Source of the DNA: Auricularia sp. M13
Lineage: Eukaryota; Basidiomycota; Agaricomycetes; Auriculariales; Auriculariaceae
Reading direction: 5' to 3'
NCBI GenBank assembly: GCA_037042915.1
Contig: CM073195.1
Location: forward strand, 2,790,001 to 2,854,000
DNA length: 64,000 nucleotides
Under the pieces are notes generated by a model that was not told the DNA's origin, made no database searches, and saw only the letters and a list, made by a program, of their open reading frames with translations. Both the position numbers and the translations under genes were made by a program. This document shows positions 11,403-23,600 of the stretch, piece by piece; position 1 is the first letter of the stretch, and each line of letters starts with the position of its first letter.

Positions 11403-11891
11403 TGCTGAGCCGGAAGAACTGAATGTGGCGGAAGGCGGAGATGGCGCGCTGCGCTCGTGTTCAAAGTCCGCGCTTCCTCCGCTCTCCCCGACTCTCCATG
11501 GGTGAAATCGGGTCCACAAGCCGGCTATGTAATTACTCCTCCGGATCTTCTTGGCTGACGACATGCCCGAGCATGGCCTGGCGCCCAAGGGCCGTGATAC
11601 GGCATCGCTCCGTCACGGCAAGGAGGTCTTCATTGGAACAACCAGTTCAAGTACCACTCGGTGAAGCGGAGAAGCCTTTCTCCATGACAGGACATGCCTG
11701 GCAAAGCCGTTACGGGATACCAGACCCACATAACTTATGCTCATAAACCTGCCCCGAGCCCGGAAAATCGGATTCACTCGGATGTTCTCGGACTCGGCGC
11801 CGGTCTCCGCGGGTTGTCCCGGAATAGCGGCGAGTATAATTGACCAAGCCTCCATTGGCGCACCTCAAATCTTAGCGTCCCACTTGCAATC
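11403..11891. promoter_or_regulatory. divergent intergenic region, NSE2 / alternative oxidase
   Basis: 489 bp between two start codons pointing away from each other, so it must hold both promoters. No TATA box was recognised and no binding site can be named with confidence. Confidence 0.4.
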
Positions 11892-13476
11892 ATGCTCCGC
11901 TGCGCTGTGCTCCCAGCTGTGAGACCCTTGGCGCGTCGCGCACTTCTCAGCCGTGGCATCTCCTTCACCGCGCGCAACTTCGCGCCAGGCGAGCTTAGCA
12001 CTCCCGTCAAGGGCAGTGAGGGCCCTCACTATCGTGAGCTGTCCTCGCAGCGATAACATGTCTTTCTCTCGCTCATACGTACTCTAGGTGATGCGCCGCG
12101 CGTCGAGCCCAAGACCTCCACGGACGTGCCTACGGGAGAGTACGTTTGTCTCGTGTCGGTGGCGCGCATACTCTGACGCGGCGGCACAGTTGGGTTCTCT
12201 TCCATCCTGCCTATACTCGAGAAGAGATGAAGGCCGTCAAGGTCTGAACCGCTCCCGCAGCTTCTCATCGCGCGTCTCACCGCCATTCAGGTCGTCCGCC
12301 ACGAGCGGAAAACGATATCCGACAAGCTTGCCGCACTCTTTGTGAAATCCTTACGACGGGGCTTCGACATCGTCTCGCGCTACCACCACAAGGAAATCCC
12401 ACCTAACTCCACCATGAGCTTGCAGCAGCTTCGCGAGGGCGGCTACACCATGGACCCCCACATGTGGCTTAACGCGCGTCTAATGCTTCTTACTTAGTCT
12501 CATTGGCGCTCACCTCTTCTCACAGCGCATACTATTTCTGGAGAGCATCGCGGGCGTCCCTGGGATGGTCGCAGCTACCTGCCGTCACCTGCGCAGTCTG
12601 CGGCTTATGCGTCGAGACGCAGGGTGGATCCACACGCTTCTCGAGGAGGCTGAAAACGAGCGCATGCATCTCATGTGAGTTGCCGTGTAATGATTCCTCT
12701 CTATCGTGAGACTCATCGGTGCAAGGACATTCATGACCCTGCGCAACCCCGGCATTTGGTTCCGCGCTCTCATTCTCGGCGCACAAGGTATGCGTGCTAT
12801 TTTCCATCAGACACGACATGCTGATGTTTATCGTACCTCAGGCGTATTCTACAATCTGTTCTTTTTCAGTTATCTGTTCAGCCCGAAGACGTGCCATCGC
12901 TTCGTCGGAATTCTTGAAGAAGAGGCCGTGTACACGTAGTGAGTGCCAGCCTTGCGATCGTCAAGTAGCGTTTAATTAACCGGAGAAAACAGTACCCACT
13001 GTATCAGCGATATAGAGAACGGGCATTTGCCGGAGTGGTCAGTCTTGTCTTTTTCTTCCCAAGTCGTTTGATCTGAATCTGGTGTATGACAGGGCCAACA
13101 AACCCGCACCAGAGATTGCCATTGACTACTGGCGACTCCCCGAGGACGCTACGCTCTTGGACGTCATCTACGCCGTCCGGTCAGATGAATCGACGCATCG
13201 TTTCGTCAACCACACGCTGGCCAACATCGATGCGAAGAAGGACGTCAACCCCTTCGCCATCCGCGAGCCCGATATGTTTGTCAAGGGGGAAAGGCCCGGA
13301 TTCTCAAGGGAGGAGGCGGAGGAGTACGTCAGGCAGTCGCACAAGATACTGGCAAAGGACTCGAAAACAAGGTCTGTCTCCTTTCTTTTGGTCTGATCAT
13401 GGACTCTCATGCATTCTTCAGGCATGCCTCCACCGGCACGCCCACCTCCGACACGCTCTCTGCCAAGCCTTTATGA
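11892..13476 (+). CDS. AOX: alternative oxidase, mitochondrial
   Basis: Ubiquinol oxidase of the inner mitochondrial membrane that passes electrons from quinol to oxygen without proton pumping. Joined exons start with an Arg-rich presequence ([20 protein letters not shown]). The di-iron ligands appear in the conserved motifs [28 protein letters not shown] and [17 protein letters not shown], with the family block [19 protein letters not shown] between them. Two hydrophobic stretches flank the first Glu-rich motif. Length is normal for fungal AOX (just under 400 residues). At least six short introns interrupt the gene. The C-terminus ([12 protein letters not shown]) follows the final short exon. 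Nothing looks broken. Confidence 0.95.
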
Positions 13477-13744
13477 GCTTGTCTTTCACAGTCTTTACCC
13501 CAGCACCGCATGCATTGTTCCGCTTTTGACTCTCGCAACCCCCAGCTCATTGTAACAGTATAGTATAGAATTCATTCTTTATTTTTTGCGTAATCTATGC
13601 ACGACATTGTGCCCTCTATGTTGCACCAAGGTCCTGCTGAGGTCCTGCTGTATTCGGTTTCTTGCTCAGATCAATTCAGCTTCTGCATCCGCTTGCCGGG
13701 TGTCGGGCGTAATTCAACCATGAGCAATCATCGCGCCTTTGCTT

Positions 13745-15891
13745 ATGTCGACGTCGTCCTCGATGGACGGCGCTCTGCGCGTTGCAAAGGACGATAGCAG
13801 TCCTCCGAGGCTTCAGGAGCGTCAGGCTGCCGAAAACGTGCATGGCACGGACGAACGTCGACCACTCCTTGCAACCGACGGTCTGAACGCGACAGCCCTT
13901 GGTTCGTGTTTTCAATGCCACGCACCCACGACCTCGCTTACCGTTGCCTTTAGCTGATAGACGGGATCCTGAAGCAAGCGGGCACGATGGTCTTGCGCGC
14001 CATATGGGTTTGCGTTCCTTCGGCTCTGGCTTGACCTGACGCTCACCGCACGAGTAGGGTTCCCCAGCGTCGCGCTCTTGATATGTAATCGCATTATTGG
14101 CACAGGGTGTGCATCGGCCACGGTCCGCTCGATGTAGACAGAGCATGCGCTGACATTCGCGCCTCCTCCAGAATTTTCGCTACCCCTGCGCTGGTCCTTC
14201 AGTCTGCGGGCAGCGTGGGGAACAGCTTGCTCCTTTGGCTCGTGGGAGCCTGCATCGCTGGTGCAGGGACTGCCGTCTTTGTCGAATTTGGAACGGTGAG
14301 CCATCCTCAATATCTGCGACGCGCCTGAGGAGCTCATTCGGGATGCAGGGCATCCCCAAGAGCGGTGGGGAGAAGAACTACCTGACGTTTCTGTATCCAA
14401 CGCCAGCGTATCTCGTCCCTTCGGCGTACGCTGCCTATGCTATTTTAATGGGATGGGCTGCTGGCAACTCGATAATTTGCGGGGAGTATACGCTACACGC
14501 GCTCGGCGTCCCCGTTAATGCCTGGAACCAGCGGCTCATTGGCGCTATCTGCTTGACCGTCGCAATGGTGCTTCATGGCACATCCGTCCGTTGGGGCCTG
14601 TGGGTACAAAACGCTTTTGGGACCTTCAAGTTGTCCGTGTTGGCCGCCATTGCATTAGCCGGGTTTGCAATCCTCATGGGCTTGCTGAAGGTCGACGGCG
14701 ACGCCCTCGATAACTTCAAAGATCCATTTCAAGGCACGAACACCTCGGTCAACGCAATTGTGACGAGCCTGTATAAAATCATCTGGTACGCACCCACTGA
14801 CGAGACTTTCGAAGACGACCTAACTCTTCGGGTGGTATAAAGGTCGTTCGTTGGATATGCGAACGCCAATGCAGCTTTGTCTGAAGTGAAGGACCCTGTG
14901 CCAACTATCCGACGTGCTGCACCACTGGCCATTATCATTGTCTCCGCGCTGTACATTGCGGTCAACTTGGCATACTTCTCAGCGGTACCTAAGAAGGAGA
15001 TGATGGAGGGAGGCACTATAGTCGCGTGGGTTCTGGCGCACAGATTCGACGTTTACTGAACGCCCTTCAGCGCGCAGTTCTTCCGTCACGTTCTAGGCGA
15101 CTCTGCAGAACGGGTACGGTATATCCCTGCGAGGCAGCTCATGGCTCACGCAACTGCAGATTCTTAGCGTATGCATTGCATTATCCGCGTTTGGAGCAGT
15201 CCTTTCTGTGCTCTTCGCACACGCACGCATCAACCAGGAGACCGCGCGAGACGGGCTTGTACCTTTCTCGACGCTCATTGCGCAGACCAGTTCTTTCGGT
15301 ACACCATTGGCCGGCATAGTCGTTCACTGGGCTGCCTGCATGGCCATCCTCATTGCCGCGCCCCCGGGCGATGCCTACAACGTGGTCATTAACGGTGAGC
15401 CCATTCCCCGCTCGCGTTTGCTCACTGTCACTCAGCTACTCACAGTCATATCTTACCCGTCCGCGGTAATCAATGCCGCCATTTCTGGAGGACTCATCCT
15501 ACTGTACCACCCCCACCTGCGAGAGAAGTGGAATTGGCAGCCTCCATTTCGCGCAGGTCTGCCTGCCACAGTATTCTACTTGCTCGCCAACGTTTTCCTT
15601 GTGCTCGCGCCACTGGTACCTCCGACGCCTGAGTCTCAGCCGTATAAGAATTTACCGTACTGGGTGAGTCACAGACAGACATCGACTCCCAGTGTGCGCC
15701 GCTCATGACCTTTGATCGCTTAGTTGCATGTGGTCATCGGAATATCCATTTTTATACTTGGTGCGATTTTCTGGCTGCTGTGGAGGATCATACTGCCTCG
15801 AATGGGTCGTTATACTCTTGTGCGCAAACTGGAAGTGCAGCCAGACGGCCAGACTATCACCGTGTTCACCAAGCGGCCAATCCTGGACTGA
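13745..15891 (+). CDS. amino-acid permease, second methionine-permease-like paralogue
   Basis: APC-superfamily transporter of the same MUP1-like type as the gene at 4854-7203. After a polar N-terminus (MSTSSSMDGALRVAKDD) the exons give CNRIIGTGIFATPALV, GIPKSGGEKNYLTFLYP, SFVGYANANAALSEVKDPVP (helix 6/7 signature), AHARINQETARDGLVPF and a C-terminal LPRMGRYTLVRKLEVQPDG. About twelve hydrophobic segments are present. The start at 13745 is the first ATG. An intron cuts the helix-1 signature between IIGTG and IFATP, close to the interruption in the first permease, which supports common descent. Specificity cannot be read from sequence. It converges with an unknown gene downstream (about 250 bp gap). 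Confidence 0.87.
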
Positions 15892-16138
15892 ACAGTGCAT
15901 AGACGTATATTGTACTCGTGTACCATTGATCTGTTGTAGAGATAGTTGTACGGCCGAGTAGAATTCAAAGTTATGATTCCCCCTGGCGGACAAGTATAGC
16001 TACGTCAATTCTACGGTATCAGGGATTGCATACCAAACAACATACTGTACTAATGCACAAGAAAGTAATGGATCCCAAACAACTGGTAATAGTACACAAG
16101 AAAACAACGTGGACGTCTGCAGTTCGACAGCGTTATGG

Positions 16139-17493
16139 TCAAGGAAGCCTGCCGCCTTTGAGCGCACGCCCCTCTGCAACCTTCACATCGTCCTTGCGGA
16201 GCTTGCCCGCAATGACCTTCGCCTCGCCACGAATGCGCTTAGAGAGAGAAACGCGTTTCTCGAGTCCGACATTGTTCGTGCCTTCTGCCACATCGGAAAC
16301 ATCCGAATGAGAGTCCTCGTCCGGGCCTGCATGCGATAGACGAGGTACCTCTTGCTCACGAGGACTCGTTGCAACGTCCCCGCTGACGGGAGGCGACGGC
16401 TCAGTCAGGTAGAAGCCGTCGTAGAGAGGGACTACGCGCGCTGACAGCGAACGCTTGGCTGAACTCTTGTTGGCTGGGTCGAGGACTAAGCGTTCATCTG
16501 GATTCGTGGTGGCTCGAGTGTCATCAGCCATCGTGGGCTCGATGTTAGACGCCTCTGAAACCTCCGCAGACCAGTTCTCCACATTAGAAGTGGTTTCGTG
16601 GGCGTTGGTATCATGAGGCGCAGTCCCGAGTACCCCGCTCTTAACGCTGGTGACGGAGAGCGAAGATGGTGAGGCGGCTCTCAGCACCGGTCGGTCCGCT
16701 CCAAGAGTATTTCCTGCAGCACTAGAAGATATGCCGGGGTTTAACTCGCCCACGTTGTGGCCACTGTGAAGGATCGGCGCAGTGGGTGTATCAGGAGCTG
16801 CAGCAGCGCTAGACGGCGGGTCTGAGATCGGGGCCACCTGCGAAGGCAGCGTTGTCGAAGACGCCCTGGCCGGAAGGGGCATCCTCGCAGCGGTCTGCGT
16901 TGGCGTATCCTCAGAGGCGCACTGATCTGCTGATGCAGCTTGCGATTCGCGTTGTTCTGCTAGTATCTTCTCCAGTAGGTCCAAGTCAAAATCGAATGCC
17001 TCGCAGGGCACGGGACGGCCGCGGGGCGGCCCAAAGGGATGGTCTGGTTGAGACGCTCCACCATTGCCAGTATCAGGAATCGCAGGAACTTTTCCCGCGT
17101 CTTGCGGCGATGTACCAGTCAAATCGGTCGACGCAGGCTCGGGCAGGGTAGCATCGTTCGCTGCGGCGCCAGTTGCCACTGAACACCTGTCAGCAGTAGG
17201 CCCCGAGCGCCGATGACAGAACACCCACATGCGTCATGGTTCGCCGTGCTTGCAGAGGACGTAGCAAGGCTAGCAGACGCATCGCTCGCTGCGGCGCTGG
17301 TGATGTTACCCAAAGCTTGGCGAACAAGTGTTGCAGCCGAACCAAGCCCGCCGACGACCGCGCCGCTGAGCGCGTCGTAAGTGGTGCTGATATTCTCGAT
17401 CTCGGTGCCAAAGTTCAGAGGCTTGGAATGGGGGGGCGGTTCACCGTTCGAAGGAGGGACGCCCTGGTCGTGGTGGGTTGTGGGAAGAGACAT
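16139..17493 (-). CDS. conserved-looking fungal protein of unknown function
   Basis: I do not recognise the family. Exon 1 (from ATG 17493) has a short Pro-rich start, then NFGTEIENISTTYDALSGAV and a Gly/Ala-rich stretch that could form an amphipathic or weakly hydrophobic helix (AVVGGLGSAATLVRQALGNI). After one intron near 17180-17235 comes about 300 residues of Ser/Thr/Pro/Ala-rich, probably disordered sequence. A basic, helical C-terminus follows (SLSKRIRGEAKVIAGKLRKD). Such a basic amphipathic tail after a disordered linker occurs in fungal membrane- or lipid-associated proteins, but that is inference. Codon usage is like the neighbouring genes. It lies tail-to-tail with the second permease and in tandem with SGF29. 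Confidence 0.65.
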
Positions 17494-17726
17494 GGTTGAT
17501 GGCCAGTGGGAATACACACGGTGTGCTGTTGGGGGCTGTTGGGCTGGCCTTTTGTGGTGCTAGGGAGTGCCAGGCCGTGCGCAAAAGGGATCGTCGGGGA
17601 CCAAATGACGCGTGGATCGTAATTGTATCCAATGCAAGATGCGGTGATATACAGATGCGGGTGGCGAGAATGCAGCACAGCATGGCAAGCAAAATGTGCG
17701 AAAAGATAGCGGATACGATGCAGACA

Positions 17727-18924
17727 TCACTGCGCGGACGGGTATTCCACGACCCACTGCGCGCTGACCAGCTTCTCCTGGTCCTCGTCATCGTCAAACT
17801 TGAGCCGATATGCAGGCGCGATCTTGGTTGCACCAGCATTCTGCAGGTTCATGGTTAGGTCGTCACGAAAGCGGACGGCTGACCGACTTACTCGCTCTCT
17901 CGGGCCGCCCGAAATGATTTGCGCGCGGTAGAAACTCGTCGTCTCGGGGTAGAGAGCTAAGACCATATGCCCAGGAAGAAATACTGGCACATCTCTGAAC
18001 GGGTCCTTGGATTCCATGTCTGGAAGGGGCAGTATAGACGCCCGCGTAGTTGTATACTCACTGGCGAAAACAAAAGCATCAGCTTCAATCACGACACAGG
18101 ACGCGGAGGGCGCACGGTGGTGGCGCGGGAGCCTCCGGGTCGGCATCTTGTACGACGTAGTTGTTGGCATCGATAGCCTTGACAATGCTGGCAAGGATCC
18201 ATTCCGCCTCGGACGCGTCGCGGTTCTCGCCCACTGGGACGCGAAACGCGATATTGCGGCGTTCGCGGAGGATGGCCTTCTTCTGGCGACTACTGCTGCC
18301 GTTGGCCTGGGCGTTACGCGTGGCGGCCTGCAGAAGTGGCGGCGACGAGCGCGCGGGAGCTGTGGCCTGGTTGACGGCGGGCGACATCCGCTGGCGCTTG
18401 GCGCGTTTGTCTAAACAACCAATCCAATCCGTCAGACGTGCTCTATGGCTATCGCGGCGCAAAGTTTGTTACCTTGTACCGGTGTAGCCTCCACAGCCGT
18501 CCGGAGGCCCTTGAGCACAGAAAGCGTCTCCAGTGCCTCGGTTACAGACCTGCGGTCGTCGCAAAGGTAAGCATCCAAAGCCACACAGTTGAATAATGAG
18601 TCTGAAGCACATTTGCTCGGTTTCAGCGGCGACCTTCATTTCAGAGAGCGAGGTGGCGAGCTTCTTCTGCAGTGTCCGGAAACGATCGAAGTCGTCGGTC
18701 GCGACGGCCTCTTCCACCTCGAGCATCAACTTATTCACGCGTATTATGCGGTCCGAGAGCGCCTGCGACGCGGAGGTCTCGCCAACATTCGTGAGCTTGG
18801 TTGCGGCCTTGGACCATAAGTCGTGTTCTAGCCGATTCAATACGTGATTACTCTAGTTCATGATTTTGCACCTACCCTCAGAGGGCGGAGGGCGTTTCTG
18901 CGCCATGCGTCGACGGTGATCCAT
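17727..18924 (-). CDS. SGF29: SAGA complex subunit SGF29
   Basis: Reader of H3K4me2/3 in the SAGA histone-acetyltransferase complex. The N-terminal half is helical and coiled-coil-like (HDLWSKAATKLTN, RTLQKKLATSLSEMKVAAE). The C-terminal half has the tandem Tudor (SGF29-C) signature: VGENRDASEAEWILASIVKA, NNYVVQDADPE, FLPGHMVLALYPETTSFYRA, YRLKFDDDEDQEKLVSAQWV and the terminal VEYPSAQ. The aromatic-rich YPETTSFYRA region is the methyl-lysine pocket face in the family. About 330 residues in five or so exons. The start at 18924 (MDHRRRMAQKRP) is followed after 50 nt by an intron; a second ATG in the same exon (18906) is possible. Confidence 0.87.
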
Positions 18925-19229
18925 AGTTAAGCAAAGACGCCTGAGGAGAAAGCAATAGATGTAGATCTGTATGTGCGGAAGGCACGTCAAGCCGGGAAGA
19001 CAAGCACGAATGGATCTTTCCGAACTCCGACGCATTTTTGTTCGACTGTCCGAAAACGTGTTTGCCTCCGAATATAGCAGGCTCGTCAAGGAGGCCTGGA
19101 GAAGGGCATTACTGCTGAAGGAACCTTCCCAATATAAGAAATCTCACGCAATTATAACCTTCGCATCATTGTACAGAGATGAGATGAGGATGACAATGTA
19201 ATCTACAGCTCATGATACAGTAGTGCTCG
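18925..19229. other. intergenic, SGF29 promoter and translin 3' flank
   Basis: About 305 bp between two minus-strand genes. Short open frames on the plus strand are not supported. No motif recognised. Confidence 0.45.
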
Positions 19230-20501
19230 TTACTCCTTGTGCGCTTCTTCCGTGCCCTTTTTAACAAGCTGTCTAAGCGAGATATCGTATACAACTGCGT
19301 TTTCCGAAATGTTAGATCATTGAAAGGATTATGACTGCGTTGGGTCACATACTTTCCTCCAACTAAGCGAGGAACCAAATGAATTCGATAAGCTGTCATA
19401 CACTTTTCAATGGTCCCCTTACCTTCTTGATGTCGTACTTCAGACTATCAAACTTGCGTCGCAGCGAGTCATTCTTCAGGTTCAACTGCAGCCGAGGTTA
19501 ACAAAGCAAAGTGTATGGAGTGAATGCAATTCCTTACCAGAGAGAATGCCGAGAACAATTCCTGCAGAGCTTGTTGAGCGACACACGCCGAAAATTGGCA
19601 TACTAACCTTGACAAAGGCTGAAATCTATTGGAGCGTCAGCGGAGAGTTGAGCAGAACAGTTTCTTCAGGAAACAACCTTCAACGGCTCCTCAAAGTCAC
19701 CCATGGTCACAGAGTTGACTGCGAGGCGAGACTGGGAAGTTGAGTGGTAGAAACCTGAATGTACGGACAAGCATACCAGTTCATTGACCATTGAGATCAC
19801 GCCTTGCAAGTAGTCTTCTGCAGCCAAGTAGTAACGGTCCTTCCAGTCATCCTGAACTTTGAATTTCAAGGCATTCGAATGCCAAACATGTTCAATCGAG
19901 TTCTGGATCACTCACATCCCAGCCGCGACGCTGCGTCCTGGAGGCTCACGAGCTGGCCAGCAGAGAGGTATTCGATCAAGGAAACGACAAAGACTGCAGT
20001 TTGCTGGTGGCGGGACCATTGATCCTTCCATCGCCAATATTGGTGCTCGGGCACGAGCGCTGCAATGTTGGCTTGCGGAATGTGAGGCAGAAGATGGTTC
20101 ATATAGCTCATCAGAGCTTACCGTTACACGTGCGGCATTGCTCGAAACCAGGCTCGATGGTAGCCAATAGTGCCGGCACTATGCGCGGTGCCAATGAGCG
20201 CCATGCATTGGACTGAATTCACGAAGAGCGACCGACGTTCCGGCTTGGGAGTTGAGTGGATCCGATTGAGCGTGCCAGACATGTGTCGCAGCTACGATCT
20301 ATTGAGCTTACACGAGGCCGTGCGGGTGCAGTTGCCTACATGTTTCTCTAATTCATGCACTTCATCGCGCAGTTTCTACGAGGGTAATAGCAGCTGAACG
20401 GTCGCAGCAGCAGCGAGCGCAGAGGCAGCGAGCCACACCTCTTTCAGTTCGGCGTCTGAGGAGAGCGCATTCTCGATGAAGGCAAAGTCCTGAGCATTCA
20501 T
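19230..20501 (-). CDS. TSN: translin
   Basis: Single-stranded DNA/RNA-binding protein that in other eukaryotes forms an octamer, with TRAX as C3PO. Exons on the minus strand give MNAQDFAFIENALSSDAELK, a helix containing KLRDEVHELEK with the translin heptads, VPEHQYWRWKDQWSRHQQTA, VVSLIEYLSAGQLVSLQDAA, DDWKDRYYLAAEDYLQGVIS, LSRLAVNSVTMGDFEEPLKV and FDSLKYDIKKVEEVVYDISL, which is the characteristic C-terminal signature. About 230-240 residues, as expected. The N-terminal exon sits only 160 bp from the start of SEN1 on the other strand, so the two probably share a promoter region. No TRAX gene was seen in the window. Confidence 0.9.
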
Positions 20502-20661
20502 AGTCGTGGTGGTGATGGTGGTCACGGTCTAAGCCAGGCGGAGCGGAGTCTGGTATCGCGTCGCAAGACTTGGACAGCTACAAATCGGCGCGCCGCCCGC
20601 GATTAGCGGCGCTCGTTCCGGCCTCCTCAGATCCACCCCCAACGCTTCGCCCGGTGTGCTC
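20502..20661. promoter_or_regulatory. short bidirectional promoter, translin / SEN1
   Basis: 160 bp separate two divergent start codons. This is the whole space available for both 5' leaders and promoters. No TATA box was found. Confidence 0.45.
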
Positions 20662-23600
20662 ATGGCACCCGGCTCGCAGCTCCTGCCCGTGCCCAAGAAC
20701 GATGCCGAGCTCGAGCGTCTTCTCGCCGACCTGCGCGACTCGCCCGCCGGTCTCGACGGTGTCTCCACCGACCTCCTGCACTACATCCTCAACGTCTGCT
20801 TGCAGGACCCGAAGAAAGGCGGCCACTACCACTGGTTCTGTCATGCCGCGCGGCCGCTCGTCAAGGAGGCTGCGACCTTCGCTCTCCGGATATTCGCCTA
20901 CAATACCTCCAGACAGGTCGAGAGCATGCAGGAGCGGCTGACAATCGTCCTGGGTGAATGCTGTGACTGCGTGCAGGGGTTCCAGGTCCAGAAATGGTCG
21001 TCTCGAGACACGTACGTGCTTAATTCGCCACAACCTGCACTTGGGTCCTCATCTGAGTCATCCAGCTACCTCGGCTGCTTCGAGAAAGGCCTGCTCGACG
21101 ACTTCTTCGACCATATCGACCAGTGGGAAGCTGGTTGTGTCCTTGATCAGCTGCGTCTGCTCGGCATGCCGTCCACCACGCACGGGAAAATGACGCTTGT
21201 TTCCCTGGCGCCGCCGATTGTGTACCACTGCGTTGCCAACCCTGCTCTGCTTGCCAATCAGGATATATGGTCGATGCTGGCTACATTCTGCCCTTCCCCT
21301 GTGATCTCGCAATGGTCGTCCCGCCCCGTACCGCCAGGATTGTTTCTGCTCCTCGCGCATCCAAACGAGGACATGCGCACGTGGGCCACAAACCAGCTCA
21401 AAATATGCGCGCCTCTGACAGAGGATCATATTGCTAAGTGCAAGGACTACAAGCTCGTGCTTGATTCGTTTGCATGCGCGGCTCTCCCGCAACATGAACT
21501 GAACGCCGGTACTCGGCGAAAACCAACTACTTGGGAGTCTTTGCTCGCTACCGACGATAGTACACTGTGGTCCGCTTTCTCGACGCTGTTGGATAACTAT
21601 CCAGCTTCTGTCCTGAACTCGCAGGTGACGGCTCATAATCGCACATACCATGCTGTGATCGGACATCTCAATGATGGCGGCGCACGTATGTACAACGTTA
21701 CTAGCTCTGACTTTCAATTTATTTATCGCTCGCAGATTACGAACTGGTTTTGGATGCCTTTGCCACGCTTCTGACCAGGCTATCCAGTGACCTATGGACA
21801 CGGGAGGGCGAAGAGTATCCTCAGGTCGTTTTCTCTTCGATCAAGGACAACCCTGCGTTTGTCCAGCTCATCAGGGCAACCGATCCATCTAGCGAGCCCC
21901 GCATCTTCCGCTGGCTGGAGCCGTTTGTCATGTCTTTGTGGAACAAGGCTGGCTTTGCCGATGTTGTAGCTCTGGTCGTTAGTTTTATGTGCGAGGAGCT
22001 CCAACACGAACGATTCAAGAGGTGGCATCCGATGATAATCGGTGTTTTGTCCAAGGTAAGATGCATGCGTTTATGGTCAGAATATCCTACTTACATGCTG
22101 TAGACGATACTCGCAGTGATGACGAAGTCGAGCGACTCAAAGGATTCTACTCACTTCAAAGCGGTTCGTGCACCCTTCGATATTCATGCAAAGACCATCG
22201 TCAATGTGGCGCTCGCTTCTGCGTCATCCGAGAACTGGGCTTCCGCTGTTGATGCTGCTCGCTCGCTCTTGGACCACGTCCTTCGTGCCGACATTCGGGA
22301 TATTGACGACAAGGCGCACCTGCTCACCAAACTGACGATCAAAGAAGCGGACGTGTCCACTCTGCCCGCTCTGGCATTCAGCAAACCACTGTGGGAATTG
22401 GTGTTTCGTGAGCTCCGGGGCAAAGGGGCCACTGCGATGGCGTTCATCATCCCGATCGTCGCACACAGCGCCATGTACGACCAGTTACGCTCGCAGTCCT
22501 ATGCGGCGCCCAAGACCAGCTCCTTACGGACAGCATTTTCGACCATGCGCACAAGCATCAACGGCGCGCTCGAGTACATCCACGAGGAATTCGAAGGCGT
22601 CGTCGAGCTGTTCGTCGAGAGCTCCACCCCGCGCACGTTGGAGTCCATGCTCAACCAGCACGCGATCGTTGAACCTATGCTCCGCCTGCTCTTCTCGCCG
22701 TCCGCGCGGTTGCAGAGCGCCGGCAAGACGATCGTCTCGCAGGCATACGGTGTCGACGGCCGCAGCGACTGTCTGCGCGCGTTGATGGAAAAGTCGCCCG
22801 AAGCCAGCCTGAAGGCGCTGACGCGCATCAACGAGTCGTTCTCTGGCCTGGCAACGAATCTCACAGAGGCCTGCAGCCTGGCGAAATCCTTGGTCATTTA
22901 TCTCACTGACGTGCTGGACATCCTCTGCGCGCGGCCAGGCGGGCTGCTCTTCGCAAAGCAATTCGTTTTTCCGTCCGAGACGCGACGCCCGACAAAGCAG
23001 ATTGGCAAGCTCTGGACGTCGATGTGCAAGGCGCTCGCGGTCGTGTTCAGCAGGACGCCGTCATGGTCCACATTCTACGAGAATCAAGAGATGACCGTAT
23101 GGATGCGGGATGCCCTAATCTACGGGCAGGACCTGCTGAAGTGCCGATCTATCCTCGAGGGCTCCATTCTGGCCGCCGAATCGAAGGATGGCGCCATGTC
23201 GTCTCCGCAGAAGCTGTCGGACGCTGGGAAGAAAATGGTCGAAGATCTTCAGCTCGTGCTGACTGAAGTCGTTAACTGGCTGCGCCTCACGGACTTCGAA
23301 CTGCTATATCAGAGTCTGAACCTTTTGCGCGACATCTTTGATTGCTTTCGCGCCACCAACTCCAAGCCCGCTGCAGACCCTCTCAAGAAACTCGATCGCT
23401 TCCTCCAGAAGGCACGCGAACGCGGAAAACAAGGGGATGATACCACTCGCCTATCCGCCGTCGACCTTGCGTCGCTGCAGGAAGACATGGACTCATTCAA
23501 TGGTCCGGTTGAAATCGACGATAGCGACGACGAGGTACAAATCATTGAACCTCCTCCTCGTTCTATCTTCCCGAGCAAGGCAGCAGCAAGTACGGGCAAG

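Noticed and set aside
13625-13655. Short direct repeat GGTCCTGCTGA
   Set aside because: Only two copies of 11 bp; likely chance or slippage, no function apparent.
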